64,000 nucleotides of DNA from Eucalyptus grandis (lineage: Eukaryota > Streptophyta > Magnoliopsida > Myrtales > Myrtaceae): assembly GCF_016545825.1 (NCBI RefSeq), contig NC_052619.1, positions 48,997,090 through 49,061,089 of the forward strand, given 5' to 3'. The notes beneath the pieces are model-generated. The model was not told the DNA's origin and searched no databases. It saw only the letters and a program-made list of their open reading frames with translations. Positions 47,521 through 59,100 of this stretch are shown here, one piece after another (the stretch's first letter is position 1; every line of letters begins with the position of its first letter). The position numbers and the translations under genes are program-made.

Positions 47521-48157
47521 GGCCAATTCTATAAAAAAACACAAACTTTACATATTGTCCCAAATTTAATCCGAACTTTATTTTATCTAAAAAAAAAGCA
47601 CCAACTTTCACTCGTGTCCCAAATTTGGCCATTCGTTAACCCTCATTCCACATGTATTTCCACTAAAAGTCTATTTGAAGACGAATGAAGTAAGTGTATT
47701 ACAAATAGGCCTCACATCTCTATTTAACTATAAGATACACGCACTTTTAATATCTCGCTTTGAGACAATGTAATCTTTTGTTTCCAACCTAGCCTCTAAC
47801 ATTGAAAATAGCTCACCAATTGTTAATTGATCTAATAGCCCTAGCTATGTGCTTCATCCCCTAGAATTGAAACTGTATAAGAATCATCTATAAAGTTCAC
47901 CTCGTTTGAGGGCAGACTTAAATTTAACAATTAACAATTGGCAAGTTGTTTTATCGCTCTTTTGGGTCTTGTTCTTAAATTTAATGCTACGCATTGGATG
48001 ACTGTAGAATGAGAGTTAACGAAGGGCCGGATTTGGGACACAAGCGAAAGTTTGTGCTTTTTTTTTTTAAACAAAATAAAGTTCGGGCTTTTTTTTTTTT
48101 TTAAATACAGATTTTAGATAACACATAAAATTCGTGCTTTTTTATATAATTGTCTCA
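47521..48157. mobile_element. Long-inverted-repeat, Mutator-type foldback element with 10-bp target duplication
   Basis: AATAAGTTTA flanks both sides (47511-47520 and 48158-48167). The termini GGCCAATTCTATAAAAAAAC and, in reverse, TGAGACAATTATATAAAAAA lead into arms of about 140-160 bases that pair across the element (for example CAACTTTCACTCGTGTCCCA near 47602 against the reverse of TGGGACACAAGCGAAAGTTT near 48034). A duplication of 9-11 bases with long arms is typical of MULE-derived MITEs. The matching place in unit 2 (49272-49281) has a single AATAAGTTTA, an empty site. No coding content. Confidence 0.92.
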
Positions 48158-49394
48158 AATAAGTTTATGACTTTTTTTATAAAAAAATTTTCGTAAAGAA
48201 CGAGCATTTGTTCTCATGTTTACTTATGAATTAATATCAATGTGGCAATTTTTCTATACTACACTGATTACCTATGTAATGAGTCGATAAATACGTTGAC
48301 TTTCCATGTTCTACTTATGGTTTGCAACATTTATAGTCTTTAATACTTAACATGGAGTCCCAGAATTTCCAGTACTAAAATTACCGGCAAAATTCGATTT
48401 GCAAACTTGCCAAAGGAGACATCGGCGAAAATCGATGTGTGCCAAGACGATATGAAATTTAGACGATTTGAGCAAAATCAACATTAGTCATAGAAAGGTT
48501 GTGGCAATGACTGCTGTGGTCAAGGCGATGCAATAATGACGGTGCTGGCAAGTAAAGGCGTGCACGACGTGGCGCGCGGCGGACAGGAGTTGATATGGCA
48601 GCTATGACAAGGCGGCACTGGGTCAAAACCTAGATTGCGTGGTGTCTTGAACAAGAGAATAAAGAGAGGCTAATCATGTCGGCATTGTTTTTTTTTTTTT
48701 GGTTTGGCAGCGACAAAAGGATGAAATGACCATGACGAGGGAATAATTATCAAAAAAAAAAAAAATTAAATTTATTATATAGATATCAACTTAATTATAA
48801 ATATTTTAATTATATCAACTGAATCTTAAATCTTATAATGATTTATTAATGTAATATTTCTAGCAAATTTTTGCCATACTTGGACACTGTACAACTCGCG
48901 TTGACATGGAAATTTTATAATTTTTTATATTTTTTATACTTTTAACCATTTTTTTTTTTGTTTATTTTTTTCTGCAAAGTCTGACGAGGATTGCCTTCTT
49001 TTCATTGTTTTCTACTAAGCCTGACGAGGGTGAGGGTTGATCAGCCCTTATCCATCTTAGAAAAAAAAAAAAATGAGAGGAAAAAAATCACAATATTTTT
49101 AAAAATCATAAAATTTTAGTGTAAAAATTGTCTACATAGAGTCGATCATCTTACGTAAGGGTTGGTGATTACTTATCAAAATTAGCTGGAATGATTATAT
49201 TGGCAAATAGTTAAAAGTTTTATGCCTAATTTTGCTAAATTGAAGATTTATAATTGAATTGACATATGTTTAATAAGTTTATAACCTCTTTGGTAGCTTT
49301 CCTAATGAATGAGCATAAATTCTTGTGTTTACTTGTGAATTACTATGAATATGTGGCAATTTTGCAATACTACATTGATTACCTATGTGATGAC

Positions 49395-50245
49395 ATTAGG
49401 GGTGAGTAGCGGTATAGGGTTGACCTGGGACCTGGACCGGCCCAACCCCGGCCATCCAATCTGGTCAGGTTCAAGGGCGGATGGGTTGATCGTGGTCTTG
49501 AAATTCCATGACCAATACCGTGCGGTTAATCCTCGATCTTAAGAGTTTTGGGTTGGTCTAACCTGGACCAACTCGTATATTATATTATATTATATTATTT
49601 ATAATTCTTTTATATATTCAAACCTAAGTAAAATGATGTTAAAGCTATTGACTCATCGACTCACACTCATGGACAGACGACATCCAAAAGGCGTGAATTT
49701 TATGCCGTTAAGGTCTTCACGACATCCTCCTCCACAGTCCAGTATGTTCTTCACCGTGAGGACCAAGGAGTCCTCACAGTCACGAACTCGCAACGTCCAA
49801 AACAGCGCGAGGTTTACGCCGTAAATCTCCTCATGGCTTCCTTCTCCAAAGTATGTTCCCTTCCATTCTGTCTTATTTGTTCTTCACTTTTTGCATATTG
49901 TATTATGAATATTAAAGATAGATGATTACAGGAACTTTCCATCTTGTCTCATATCTTGATGAACGATTAGCAAGTACGAAATTTCCATTATTGTGTCATC
50001 TTATATTCGCTGAATATGTATTGGTATTTATAGTTTAGTTGCACAATGTCATATTATCGATGGATGTGTAATTTGAATTTGTAAGTTTGTTTTTTTAGGG
50101 AATATAAAAAATAAGACGAAAAAATTATCGATCGGTCCCGGGTTAACCCTAGAATCAGACCGAACTCATTGGGTCGATCCGGTCCTTGGTCCCAAGCTCA
50201 ATAAGGTCGGTCTTCGGTCCTAAAAATTGATGATCGGCACATGTT
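49395..50245. mobile_element. Insertion in unit 2, unclassified non-autonomous element
   Basis: About 850 bases starting near ATTAGGGGTGAGTAGCGGTA separate two parts of unit 2 that are adjacent in unit 1 (near 48285). The left part (GACCTGGGACCTGGACCGG) and the right part (GGTCGATCCGGTCCTTGGTC) are both rich in GGACC/GGTCC words in opposite sense, so it may have partly inverted ends. A TATAT-rich stretch lies at 49576-49615. The AGGGGTGAG start resembles some hAT elements, but no clean duplication was found. Confidence 0.55.
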
Positions 50246-50274
50246 AACTATAAAACACATCCCGTGTTCACTCA

Positions 50275-50445
50275 TGATTTGCAACAGCTTTAGCCTTTAA
50301 TGCTTAACATCGGAGTCCTAGAATTTTCAGTAATTAAAACCGTCGGCAAAATTCGATTTGCAAGCGTGCCAGAAGAGATGCCGGCGAAAATCGACGTGGG
50401 CCGAGGCGATCCGAAATCCAACATGACGGGCTGAACGGGGCTTTG
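50275..50445. repeat. Arm of a 170-bp inverted repeat
   Basis: The sequence from GATTTGCAACAGCTTTAGCC to GGGCTGAACGGGGCTTTGG pairs with 50957-51128 (for example GGCGATCCGAAATCCAAC against the reverse of GTTGGATTTTGGATCGCC). A third, direct copy of its first 150 bases lies at about 48325-48480 in unit 1. Confidence 0.9.
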
Positions 50446-50742
50446 GATGGCCCAAGATCAGAACGTAGTCAACGGATCTGGCCCAGTTCTCTACAGTCGG
50501 ACTCCCGCAAACTTGGGAATCATCCTCGGATTCCCTGTCCTCTCGTCATGCTTTGACCATTTACACCAATTAACCACGTCGTCCCGTGTTGACTGTCCAA
50601 GCGATCATGGTGTCAATATTAATATTTTTACGTTTTTCTAATCGACTTTCCATACTTCTAATTTGCTCATATATAGTTTTCTCTACTTTCACATATTTTA
50701 TTTTTCACAATTTCACTGATCAAATCTTGTCAATATCAATTT

Positions 50743-51421
50743 GGGTTAATATTACGAAAAAAACACAAAATATCAAATTTATCTTTTATTAGTTTCAATT
50801 TAATATTAATATCAAGTTATTGAATTAAATGATACATGACAATTAACGAGTATATCGCTCGTGGTTTTTTGTAATATTAATATAATTTAGTGAAAATTAA
50901 CGAAAAGTAAATTTATCACAAATGTATTAATTTGGAATTTTTGAAGGTAAAAAGATCTACTCAAAGCCCCATCCGGCCCATTACGTTGGATTTTGGATCG
51001 CCTTGGCCCACGTCAATTTTCGCTAGCATATCTTTTGGCACGCTTGCAAATTGAATTTTGCGGACGGTTTTGATTACTGAAAATTCTAGGACTCCGATGT
51101 TAAGCATTAAAGGCTACAATTGTAGCATTTATTTGGCCCGTCCTGTTTTGTTTTCTTTTGTAGCTGTTGTCTAGGCTTCATTGCCTTGTTCGGCGGCTTG
51201 ATTTTTATCGGCACCTTTCCACTTGTGCGGACTAGGTTGTCCTCATGAGTGTAAGTTTTTTATGTCGATCTGCTTGTACAACGTTGATTATATAACCCAA
51301 TATTATTTACTATTTACCAAAAAAAATTATGTTTGGATGAATATGTCATAATTGTACTAGTTTGAGATTTCTAGTGGGCAAAAAAAGTATATTAATTTAA
51401 GATTTTTCGTAATATTAACCT
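50743..51421. mobile_element. Mutator-type non-autonomous element carrying an inverted copy of neighbouring DNA
   Basis: The perfect terminal inverted repeat GGTTAATATTACGAAAAA occurs at the left end and, in reverse, at the right end. It is flanked by TATCAATTT at 50734-50742 and 51422-51430, a 9-base target duplication as expected for MULEs. Inside, 50957-51128 is an inverted copy of flanking DNA at 50275-50445. Subterminal words (AATTTATCACAAATGTATTA) resemble those of the foldback element at 37359-37885. No protein is encoded. Confidence 0.85.
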
Positions 51422-51430
51422 TATCAATTT

Positions 51431-53117
51431 TGGCAAAATCCAACTCATGCGATCATTGGATAATGCCGTAGCATGATGTGGATGAAATTTCTCTAGTCAT
51501 ATCCACATCATGCTTCAATATCATCTGCAACGATTAAGTTTTTCATTCACGTGCGAGCGGGCAATTGCATATTTCATTGGCGTTGTCCGACAACCATGTT
51601 GGTTGAATCTGGTCAGATTTGCTATTGGAGGGATCCAATCGAAAAATTCGCGAAATTACAAGGACTTGATTAGATAAAAACAAAAAATACAAAAAGCTCA
51701 ATTAGGAAAGAAGCACGAAAGTGTAATAATCGAGTGGCGGAATGAGAACACCGCGCATGTGCAAAAGCCCCCCCTCCGAATTCATTTCGCTTCACTGTTA
51801 CTCCAGCCAATCCCCCCTCTTTTTCCCCTTCCTTTCCTCGCTTGCTAAGGAAATCCTCGCCGACCCTACACGCCTTCCCCGATTCACGCCTTTTGCGCTC
51901 CCTTCGTCCACCTTAAAAAACTACTATACTTTTATCTTTCTGCCCATTTCATCTTATTCCCTTGGAAAGACCATTTCGTTTGAATCAAATTATGAAACAC
52001 AGTCGAGTTCGCAGCGAACCGACGCTCGTGTCGCAACTCACCAAGCAAAAAGGCGCCTAGGTGATGGTACCTAAGTTTAGGTAACTTCATGTGTCGTACG
52101 ATGTTAGGCGTGACTAATTACTAGAGTTGACTTTGTCAACAACCTGAACCCTTGTAGGTGAGGTTTACTTTGGGTTAATGGCCTTTAAAACTTTTAGAAG
52201 TATAATTGCACCGTCCAAAACTCTTAAAAAAAAAAAAAAAAATTGTTAAATGATATTGCTTAGAGACTTTGAAACTCAGAACTCCTTGGCAAAATAATTT
52301 CTAAACGCACCCTATTTCGTACAAGTCAAATTGTAAAAGGTCACTCGCGTGCGAACTTCGTTAACGCATCATCGAACATCGGAGAGAAAGTTCCGGTCCG
52401 ATCTAAAGACAGATTATGTCGGCACAGTGGCGCCTGATGGTATTTTTGGTATGAAAAGTTCACGCCACAGAGCCTCCCGCGAAAAGGGACTGCACTTCCT
52501 CCTCGCCGAAACGGCGTCGTTCCGCAGACACGCGGGACCCCTGCCGAGGAGGGCCCCACCGCACTCCATTTCCTCTCACCTTCCTTTCTTTCTTTTCACC
52601 CCGGGTTTTTCTTCTCTCCCGCCTTTTCTAATTAGTTCCCGCCTAATACATCTTCCCAACGCCGTAAGGTGCCAACCCCGGAAATACAGCAAAATATCAG
52701 GAAATAAAATTCCCAACATAAATGACAAAAATTATTAATTATTTAAGAGCTTAAAAAATATTCGCTCTGCAAACATTCGGAAAAACCAAGGTATTGACAA
52801 GAGAAAAAAAAAGAGAGAGAGTATTTCATACCCAAAGAAAAAGAAGAAGAAGAAGAAAAGAACATAAAAATAGTATCACGCGGTTGCGAAAACGACGTCG
52901 GTTCCCTGCGGTTAAATACCGACGACGCCCTTCCCCCTCTTTGTCCGAACTCCGGAGACGAAACTGAAAAGCGGAAGGCTGAGGGACGCCTCACCGGGTC
53001 AAATCCCCAAACTACCCCCACCACCACCACCGCGTTCAAAAATCCGATTCCCCCATTTCTCATCTCCTCTCTCTCTCTCTCTCGCACTCTTTCTCTCTGA
53101 GAATTCCTCCCTCATCC
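51431..53117. promoter_or_regulatory. Intergenic DNA and ARIA-like promoter/leader
   Basis: No gene is seen between 51430 and 52900. A CT-rich leader (TCTCTCTCTCTCTC at 53065-53080) directly precedes ATG 53118, and GA/AAG-rich DNA lies at 52800-52860. An A run lies at 52227-52243. Unspliced readings at 51742-52074 and 52349-52738 are not supported. Confidence 0.45.
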
Positions 53118-56100
53118 ATGGACTGCAACCGCAGCGACGATCTGCAGGACATCCAGGAGAAGAAGGGCCAGAAGAGGAAGCTGGAGGACGAGGCGGCCGC
53201 CGCCGACAGCGAGATCTCCGCCTCCGCCGGCGGCGGCGGCGGCGGCGGCGGCGACGGCGGCCGGCAGTCGCTGCTCAGCGAGGTGGCCGCGCAGGTCAAG
53301 GTCCTCGAGTCCGCCTTCTCCTGGGTCGAGACCGATCGAGCCGCCGCCAAGCGCGCCACGCACGTCCTCGCCGAGCTCGCCAAAAACGGTGCGGCTCCCG
53401 GGGGAAGGGTGGGGGAGGGGGAGAAAATTGAGATTCCGCGATCTCCGCTTAGTAACTTGTCCGGAGTTGATTTCTCGCTGCTGATTCGCGTGTTTGTGGT
53501 TGGATGCAGAGGAGCTGGGGAGCCTGCTTGTCGAAGGCGGTGTGGTTCCGGCCCTGGTGAAGCATCTGCGGGCGCCGCCGTCGGCGGAGGGCGACCGGGG
53601 TGTGAGGCCGTACGAGCATGAAGTGGAGAAGGGATGCGCTTTTGCGCTGGGTCATCTGGCTGTTAAGGCGAGTTGATTGTGATTCTGATTGCTCTAAAAG
53701 CTTGGTGTATTGGCTATATAGCTAGCGATTGGTGTTGTGAAGTTGATTATCTTTGAAGATATGATCGAAGTCCTGATTATCCTCATTCCAGTATGCATAT
53801 CTATGAGGCACACTGTAGTCTGGTCATTGATAGGTTAGATTGTGTGGTTTGAATGCTCAAGAGTCGTTTGTTATGGCGAGTAGAATGACCGCGAAGGTAT
53901 TTGGAGGAGGAGCTTGAAGATATCTTAGGATGTAAATTACTTTCTGGTTGCGCAAAAAAGAGTGAAAAGGAATTGTCTTGTTTAGCTTTCTCAGCAGGCT
54001 TTGCATTTACACCTTAATTTAGTTTCCACCGTCATATTGTGAGGTTATATGTAGCTTGGTGTTTAACGTATTGGCTCTACTTGATTTAATGAAATGCAGA
54101 TTCTGCTTGAGTGAAAAGAAATTGTTACGGTTTTATTCATTGAATTGTCTCGTTTAGCTTTCTCAGCAGGCTTTGCATGTACACCTCAATTTAGTTTTCA
54201 CTGTTATATCGTTAGGTTATATAAGTAGGTCGGCGTTCAACATATTGACTCTGCTTGATTGAATGAAATGCAGAGTCTACTTGAGTGTGTCAATGCTAAA
54301 CTTCCATTTGTGTCGTGTCACCTCTTTTAATGTGGTATCGTCTGTTGATAAGGGGATAACTTTGTTTGGATGAGTCATTGAAGCTCATCGTGTTGAAAGA
54401 TGACGCCTTGAGTATTAATTGTGGCGGATTACATGTGCTTTACAAAAGAAAACGGAATAGGAAAAAATCAGCAGTGATTGCAGCCTTTTGCATGCTTGCC
54501 AGACATTTTGGCATTTGACATGCTGATGAGATATCTAAGCCGATGTCATTGAGTGTCATTGTGAATTTTAGAAGAATGTTGTCAAGCCATCATACTGTGG
54601 GCTTCTGTTATACTTGTCATTATCTATTGACGGCACTTTTCAATATTATCTGTTCTACTACTTTTTTCTTTTAAGCCTAGGTGGTACTGGTACTACAGAA
54701 AATTCTAACCTTTTCCCTTGTTATCTCCTCTTGGAACAGCCTGAGCTTCAACAACTTATAGTCGACTGTGGTGCCTTACCACATCTAATAGATCTGCTGA
54801 AGAGGCATAAAGATGGTTCAACCACACGAGCTGTCAACAGTTTAATTAGGAGAGCGGCCGATGCTATCACTAACCTTGCTCATGAGAATAGCAGCATCAA
54901 GATTCGTGTCAGGTGTGCTTCTGTAAATAATAGAATCAAATGATGCCTTAGCTCCATTTTCCTTAATAGTATTGAGATTGATGTGCAGGATGGAAGGTGG
55001 GATTCAACCGCTAGTAGAATTGCTAGATTTTATGGATACCAAAGTGCAAAGAGCTGCTGCTGGAGCATTGCGTACCCTGGCTTTCAAAAACGATGAAAAC
55101 AAGAATCAGGTGATGATTTTTCTTAAGAAGATGTTTTCTTGTTTTTTATATCAAGAGTAGGAATTATGTTAACTCATTGCCTTTTCAGATTGTGGAGTGT
55201 AATGCTCTTCCAACGCTCATTTTGATGCTCCGTTCAGAGGATGCTGCAATACATTATGAGGCTGTAAGGCCATGGGGATAGTATAATTGATCAGAATGAA
55301 AGTTGATGTTTTGTGTGATTCCTCAAATTACTTTGTTAATTGCATTCTGTTTGTGGCTTTCAGGTCGGTGTCATTGGCAATCTGGTACACTCATCTCCGA
55401 ACATAAAAAAAGAAGTTCTTTCTGCCGGGGCTTTGCAGCCTGTTATTGGATTGCTAAGGTATGTTGGGAATCTAGGAGTTATGTGGAGCTTGTGCCGCTT
55501 ACAGTCTGCAAACGGTCTGATGATCTTCTTTCTCTTTCATGATTGTTTGTACTGCTCAAGTTTCAATTGAACACTTTCTTCTTCAAACATGTTGCTTTAC
55601 AGTTCTTGCTGTCCTGAGAGCCAAAGGGAGGCAGCTTTGCTCCTAGGGCAGTTTGCTGCTGCTGATTCAGACTGTAAGGTGAATGATGGCAGTTTTTTTG
55701 TTTGTATCCTGTTCTGCAAGATTTGTATAATTTCTGTCTCTCTCTCTCTCATGTGATTTAAAATTGATGGAACAAAGCAACCTTAATCTTTGCTTTTTTG
55801 GGTCAGTCAATGTCCTTAAGTGGTTTTAGTTTTTCTCCTATCCTTCTAGTAGATAAGTGGTGCATTCTTGTTGTCTTCTCTGTCAAGTGAGGCTGGTCAA
55901 CTTCTCAACCTTACCTCTCGCCTTTTTATCTTGGAAAGTGTACTGTTGACTTTCTTGACCCATTTTCTCATTTCCACTGCAATGGGGATGCAAAAATGCA
56001 GGTTCACATTGTCCAGAGGGGAGCTGTTCGTCCTTTAATCGACATGCTTCAGTCCGACGACTTTCAGCTGAGGGAAATGTCAGCATTTGCATTAGGGAGA

Positions 56101-56146
56101 TTGGCCCAGGTCTCTCTCTCTCTCTGTCTGGTCTCTCTCTTTCTCT

Positions 56147-56192
<46 letters not shown>

Positions 56193-59100
56193 CACCTTTC
56201 CCTCCCCGCGCCTACTTGATTACCAAAAAGCTGGCTTGATGGTTTTCAGATGGGTAGCTTATTCCTGTTTTCCCTTAAACCTTGGCACTTGTCTATGGTG
56301 TGGCCCTTCAGAAAGGTCCACTGAAAATAAACGACAAAAGAGTGTCTTTTGCTTTTCTAAAGATACGGAAATCAAGCACCCACTCACCAACACTCAAACA
56401 TAGCTTAATAAGTACTCTATAGGCATTTATTGAAATTAACTTATTTAAAAAGTTTGCTTCACACCAGATGCAATAATATGGTGAACCATATGTTCTTTTC
56501 GGTACGTAATGTGTATTTAATGAACTATTGTTTCCAGTGAACTTCAGTTTAGAAGTTTAGATTGGAGACATTCTGAACATTTCTTTTTATCATTTCAGGA
56601 CGCTCACAATCAAGCTGGTATAGCTTATAATGGTGGCTTGATTCCATTGTTGAAGCTTCTTGATTCAAAAAATGGGTCCTTGCAGCATAATGCTGCCTTT
56701 GCGCTTTATGGACTTGCAGACAATGAGGTAAAACCTGTGAATTTTAATCAAGCCAAAATTTAACAATGCTTCCCACCCAAACTCCAAAAATATGGCAATG
56801 TTGAAGTTTTCTTGATCACTAGGATGTCGTTCAAGCTAGTTGTCGTAACTGCTATCCATCTTCTCTGTAGGACAATGTCTCCGATTTTATTAGAGTAGGA
56901 GGTGTTCAAAAGCTGCAAGACGGAGAATTTATTGTCCAGGTGGGCAGGAGAAGTGTTAAATCACATAGTATTTAGAATTATATTTCACGCAATGCATAAT
57001 ATGAGTGAAGTGGACATCATCTTTGCAGGCTACAAAAGATTGTGTTGCCAAAACTTTGAAAAGATTAGAGGAGAAGATTCACGGCCGAGTGAGTATCTTA
57101 ATTTTGTAGTCTCATACTTTGAACTGAACTCTGTATTGTTGTCAATGATTTTATGTCTCTTTTTGTTGGGTACATAAATGAAAGGACTTCTTTCTTTTCC
57201 TTTCTTGACCTGTTGGGCTTTAATATGTTGGTTTCTTTGTGCAGGTTTTGAATCATTTACTATATTTGATGCGCATAGCAGAGAAGACTGTTCAAAGACG
57301 TGTTGCTTTGGCTCTTGCTCATCTCTGTTCTCCGGATGACCAGCAAACAATTTTTGTTGATAACAATGGTGTGTGATGCTCTCTCTCTCTCTCTCTCTCT
57401 CTCTCAATATTTCTATCATTAAGACTGCTTTATTCTCTTTGTACTTTTAAGCTGTCAGTGTCTGATTAGTCTGTATTCTCTGAAGGGTTGGAGCTGCTTG
57501 TTGGCCTGCTTATTTGTTCGAGCGCTCGGCAGCAACTTGATGGTGCTGTGGCATTGTTCAAGTTAGCTAACAAAGCAATGTCTCTTTCTCCTGTTGATGC
57601 AGCTCCTCCCTCTCCAACGCCACAGGTCACTGGCCATCTAATGGGTGCTTGATTTTCTTTTATCATTTGAACTGTCAATTCTGGTCAGATATTGTGGTCC
57701 AGAAGAATATAAGGTTATGCATGTGCAAAAGATCTTTGTCAGCAGTGTTTTTTGATTATTAGCTTGCCAATTTCTCATAAATTGCCCTTTGTTTCATTAC
57801 ATGGTCCAGGAGAATTTGCCTGTTCTACTGGTTTTTCTCTTTCAAAGTTTTCAAATATATATTATTTGCCCAGGAAGGAGTCTCTTGTGCATATGAGTAT
57901 TTTAGATCTGTTCTGGGAAATAAAATTTGATCCATTGTTAAAAGAACTTTCTTATTGCAGGTTTACCTAGGGGAACAGTATGTGAACAACCCTACGCTGT
58001 CCGATGTAACATTTCTAGTTGAAGGTTCCTGAAAATTGTCGTGTTCTGTTTCGTTAGTGACTATCTCATACATGGATCATTCATATACAAGTTATGATGA
58101 CCGATTTGAAAGAATGCTTGCCTTGTATATGTTTTGCAGGAAGACGGTTCTATGCGCACAGAATTTGCTTGCTTGCTTCTTCTGATGCATTTCGTGCAAT
58201 GTTTGATGGTGGATATCGGGTGAGTGTCCTTTAATTCTTGGTTTCAGGTTTTCGTTTACATTACCATATTTGTGTCAACATGAAATTGGACTCTGCTGAG
58301 CTTTGTGATGTTATGTTTAAAAGCCGAGTGCAGCACCTTATGCTCTGTGATCTCTTGATTAGGAAGTGAAATCTTTGCTCTGACTTGGTTTATGAAATAA
58401 AGTTTGCGTGACATTTATTACAGGAGAAAGATGCTAGGGACATAGAAATTCCAAATATCAGATGGGAGGTTTTTGAGTTGATGATGAGGTTAGTTATAAC
58501 TTTTAAGTCTAAATCCACATAATATGGTTTGCGTGATATTCTTCAAATGACTTTCTTCAATGACACTACAGATTTATATACACTGGATCAATTGATGTTA
58601 CGCTGGAAATTGCTCAAGATCTCCTCAGAGCTTCTGATCAGTATCTCTTGGAGGGACTCAAGCGACTTTGTGAATATTCCATTGCACAGGTTAGCTGATG
58701 AATGATTGAATGAGTTTACCTATTGATGTTTGGTATATACCTTGACAATGAGTGTACCTTAATTATTGCAGGATATTTCGTTGGAAAATGTCTCCAGCAT
58801 GTATGAACTTTCAGAAGCCTTCAATGCTATTTCCTTGAGGCACTCATGCATCTTGTTCATTCTGGAGCATTTTGACAAATTGAGACCTGGGTAAACACTT
58901 CCAGCTAAGCTCCTCTTGTTTGGCAAAAATCTGTTTGAATTCTATTTATCAATCCCCTCTTCTAAGTATACTTCACTAATATATGGAGGAAATGGTGGGA
59001 GTTGTCATTGGGATTATGTCAACTCTAGAGATCTTCTCTTCCAAGGGCAGTATAAATTTGTCTTTTTGTGGGTGGAAAGTGGAGGCAAAGATTGGAGATT

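Larger units (their letters stand above)
46985..50445. repeat. Second tandem duplication, two units around 1.1 kb before insertions
   Basis: Unit 1 (about 46985-48530) and unit 2 (about 48770-50445) share TGATTTATTAATGT, the TGACGAGG/GACAAGG centre, ACTTGACATAT-AATAAGTTTA, then ATGTGGCAATTTT, TTGATTACCTATG, TTTGCAACA...CTTTAATACTTAACAT and GGCAAAATTCGATTTGCAA. Unit 1 is interrupted by a foldback element at 47521-48157 and unit 2 by about 850 bases at 49395-50245. The units contain members of the dispersed AT-rich family. Confidence 0.8.

Noticed and set aside
49630..49824. 63-codon plus reading in the 49395-50245 insertion
   Set aside because: Short, no domain, and within a non-autonomous element.
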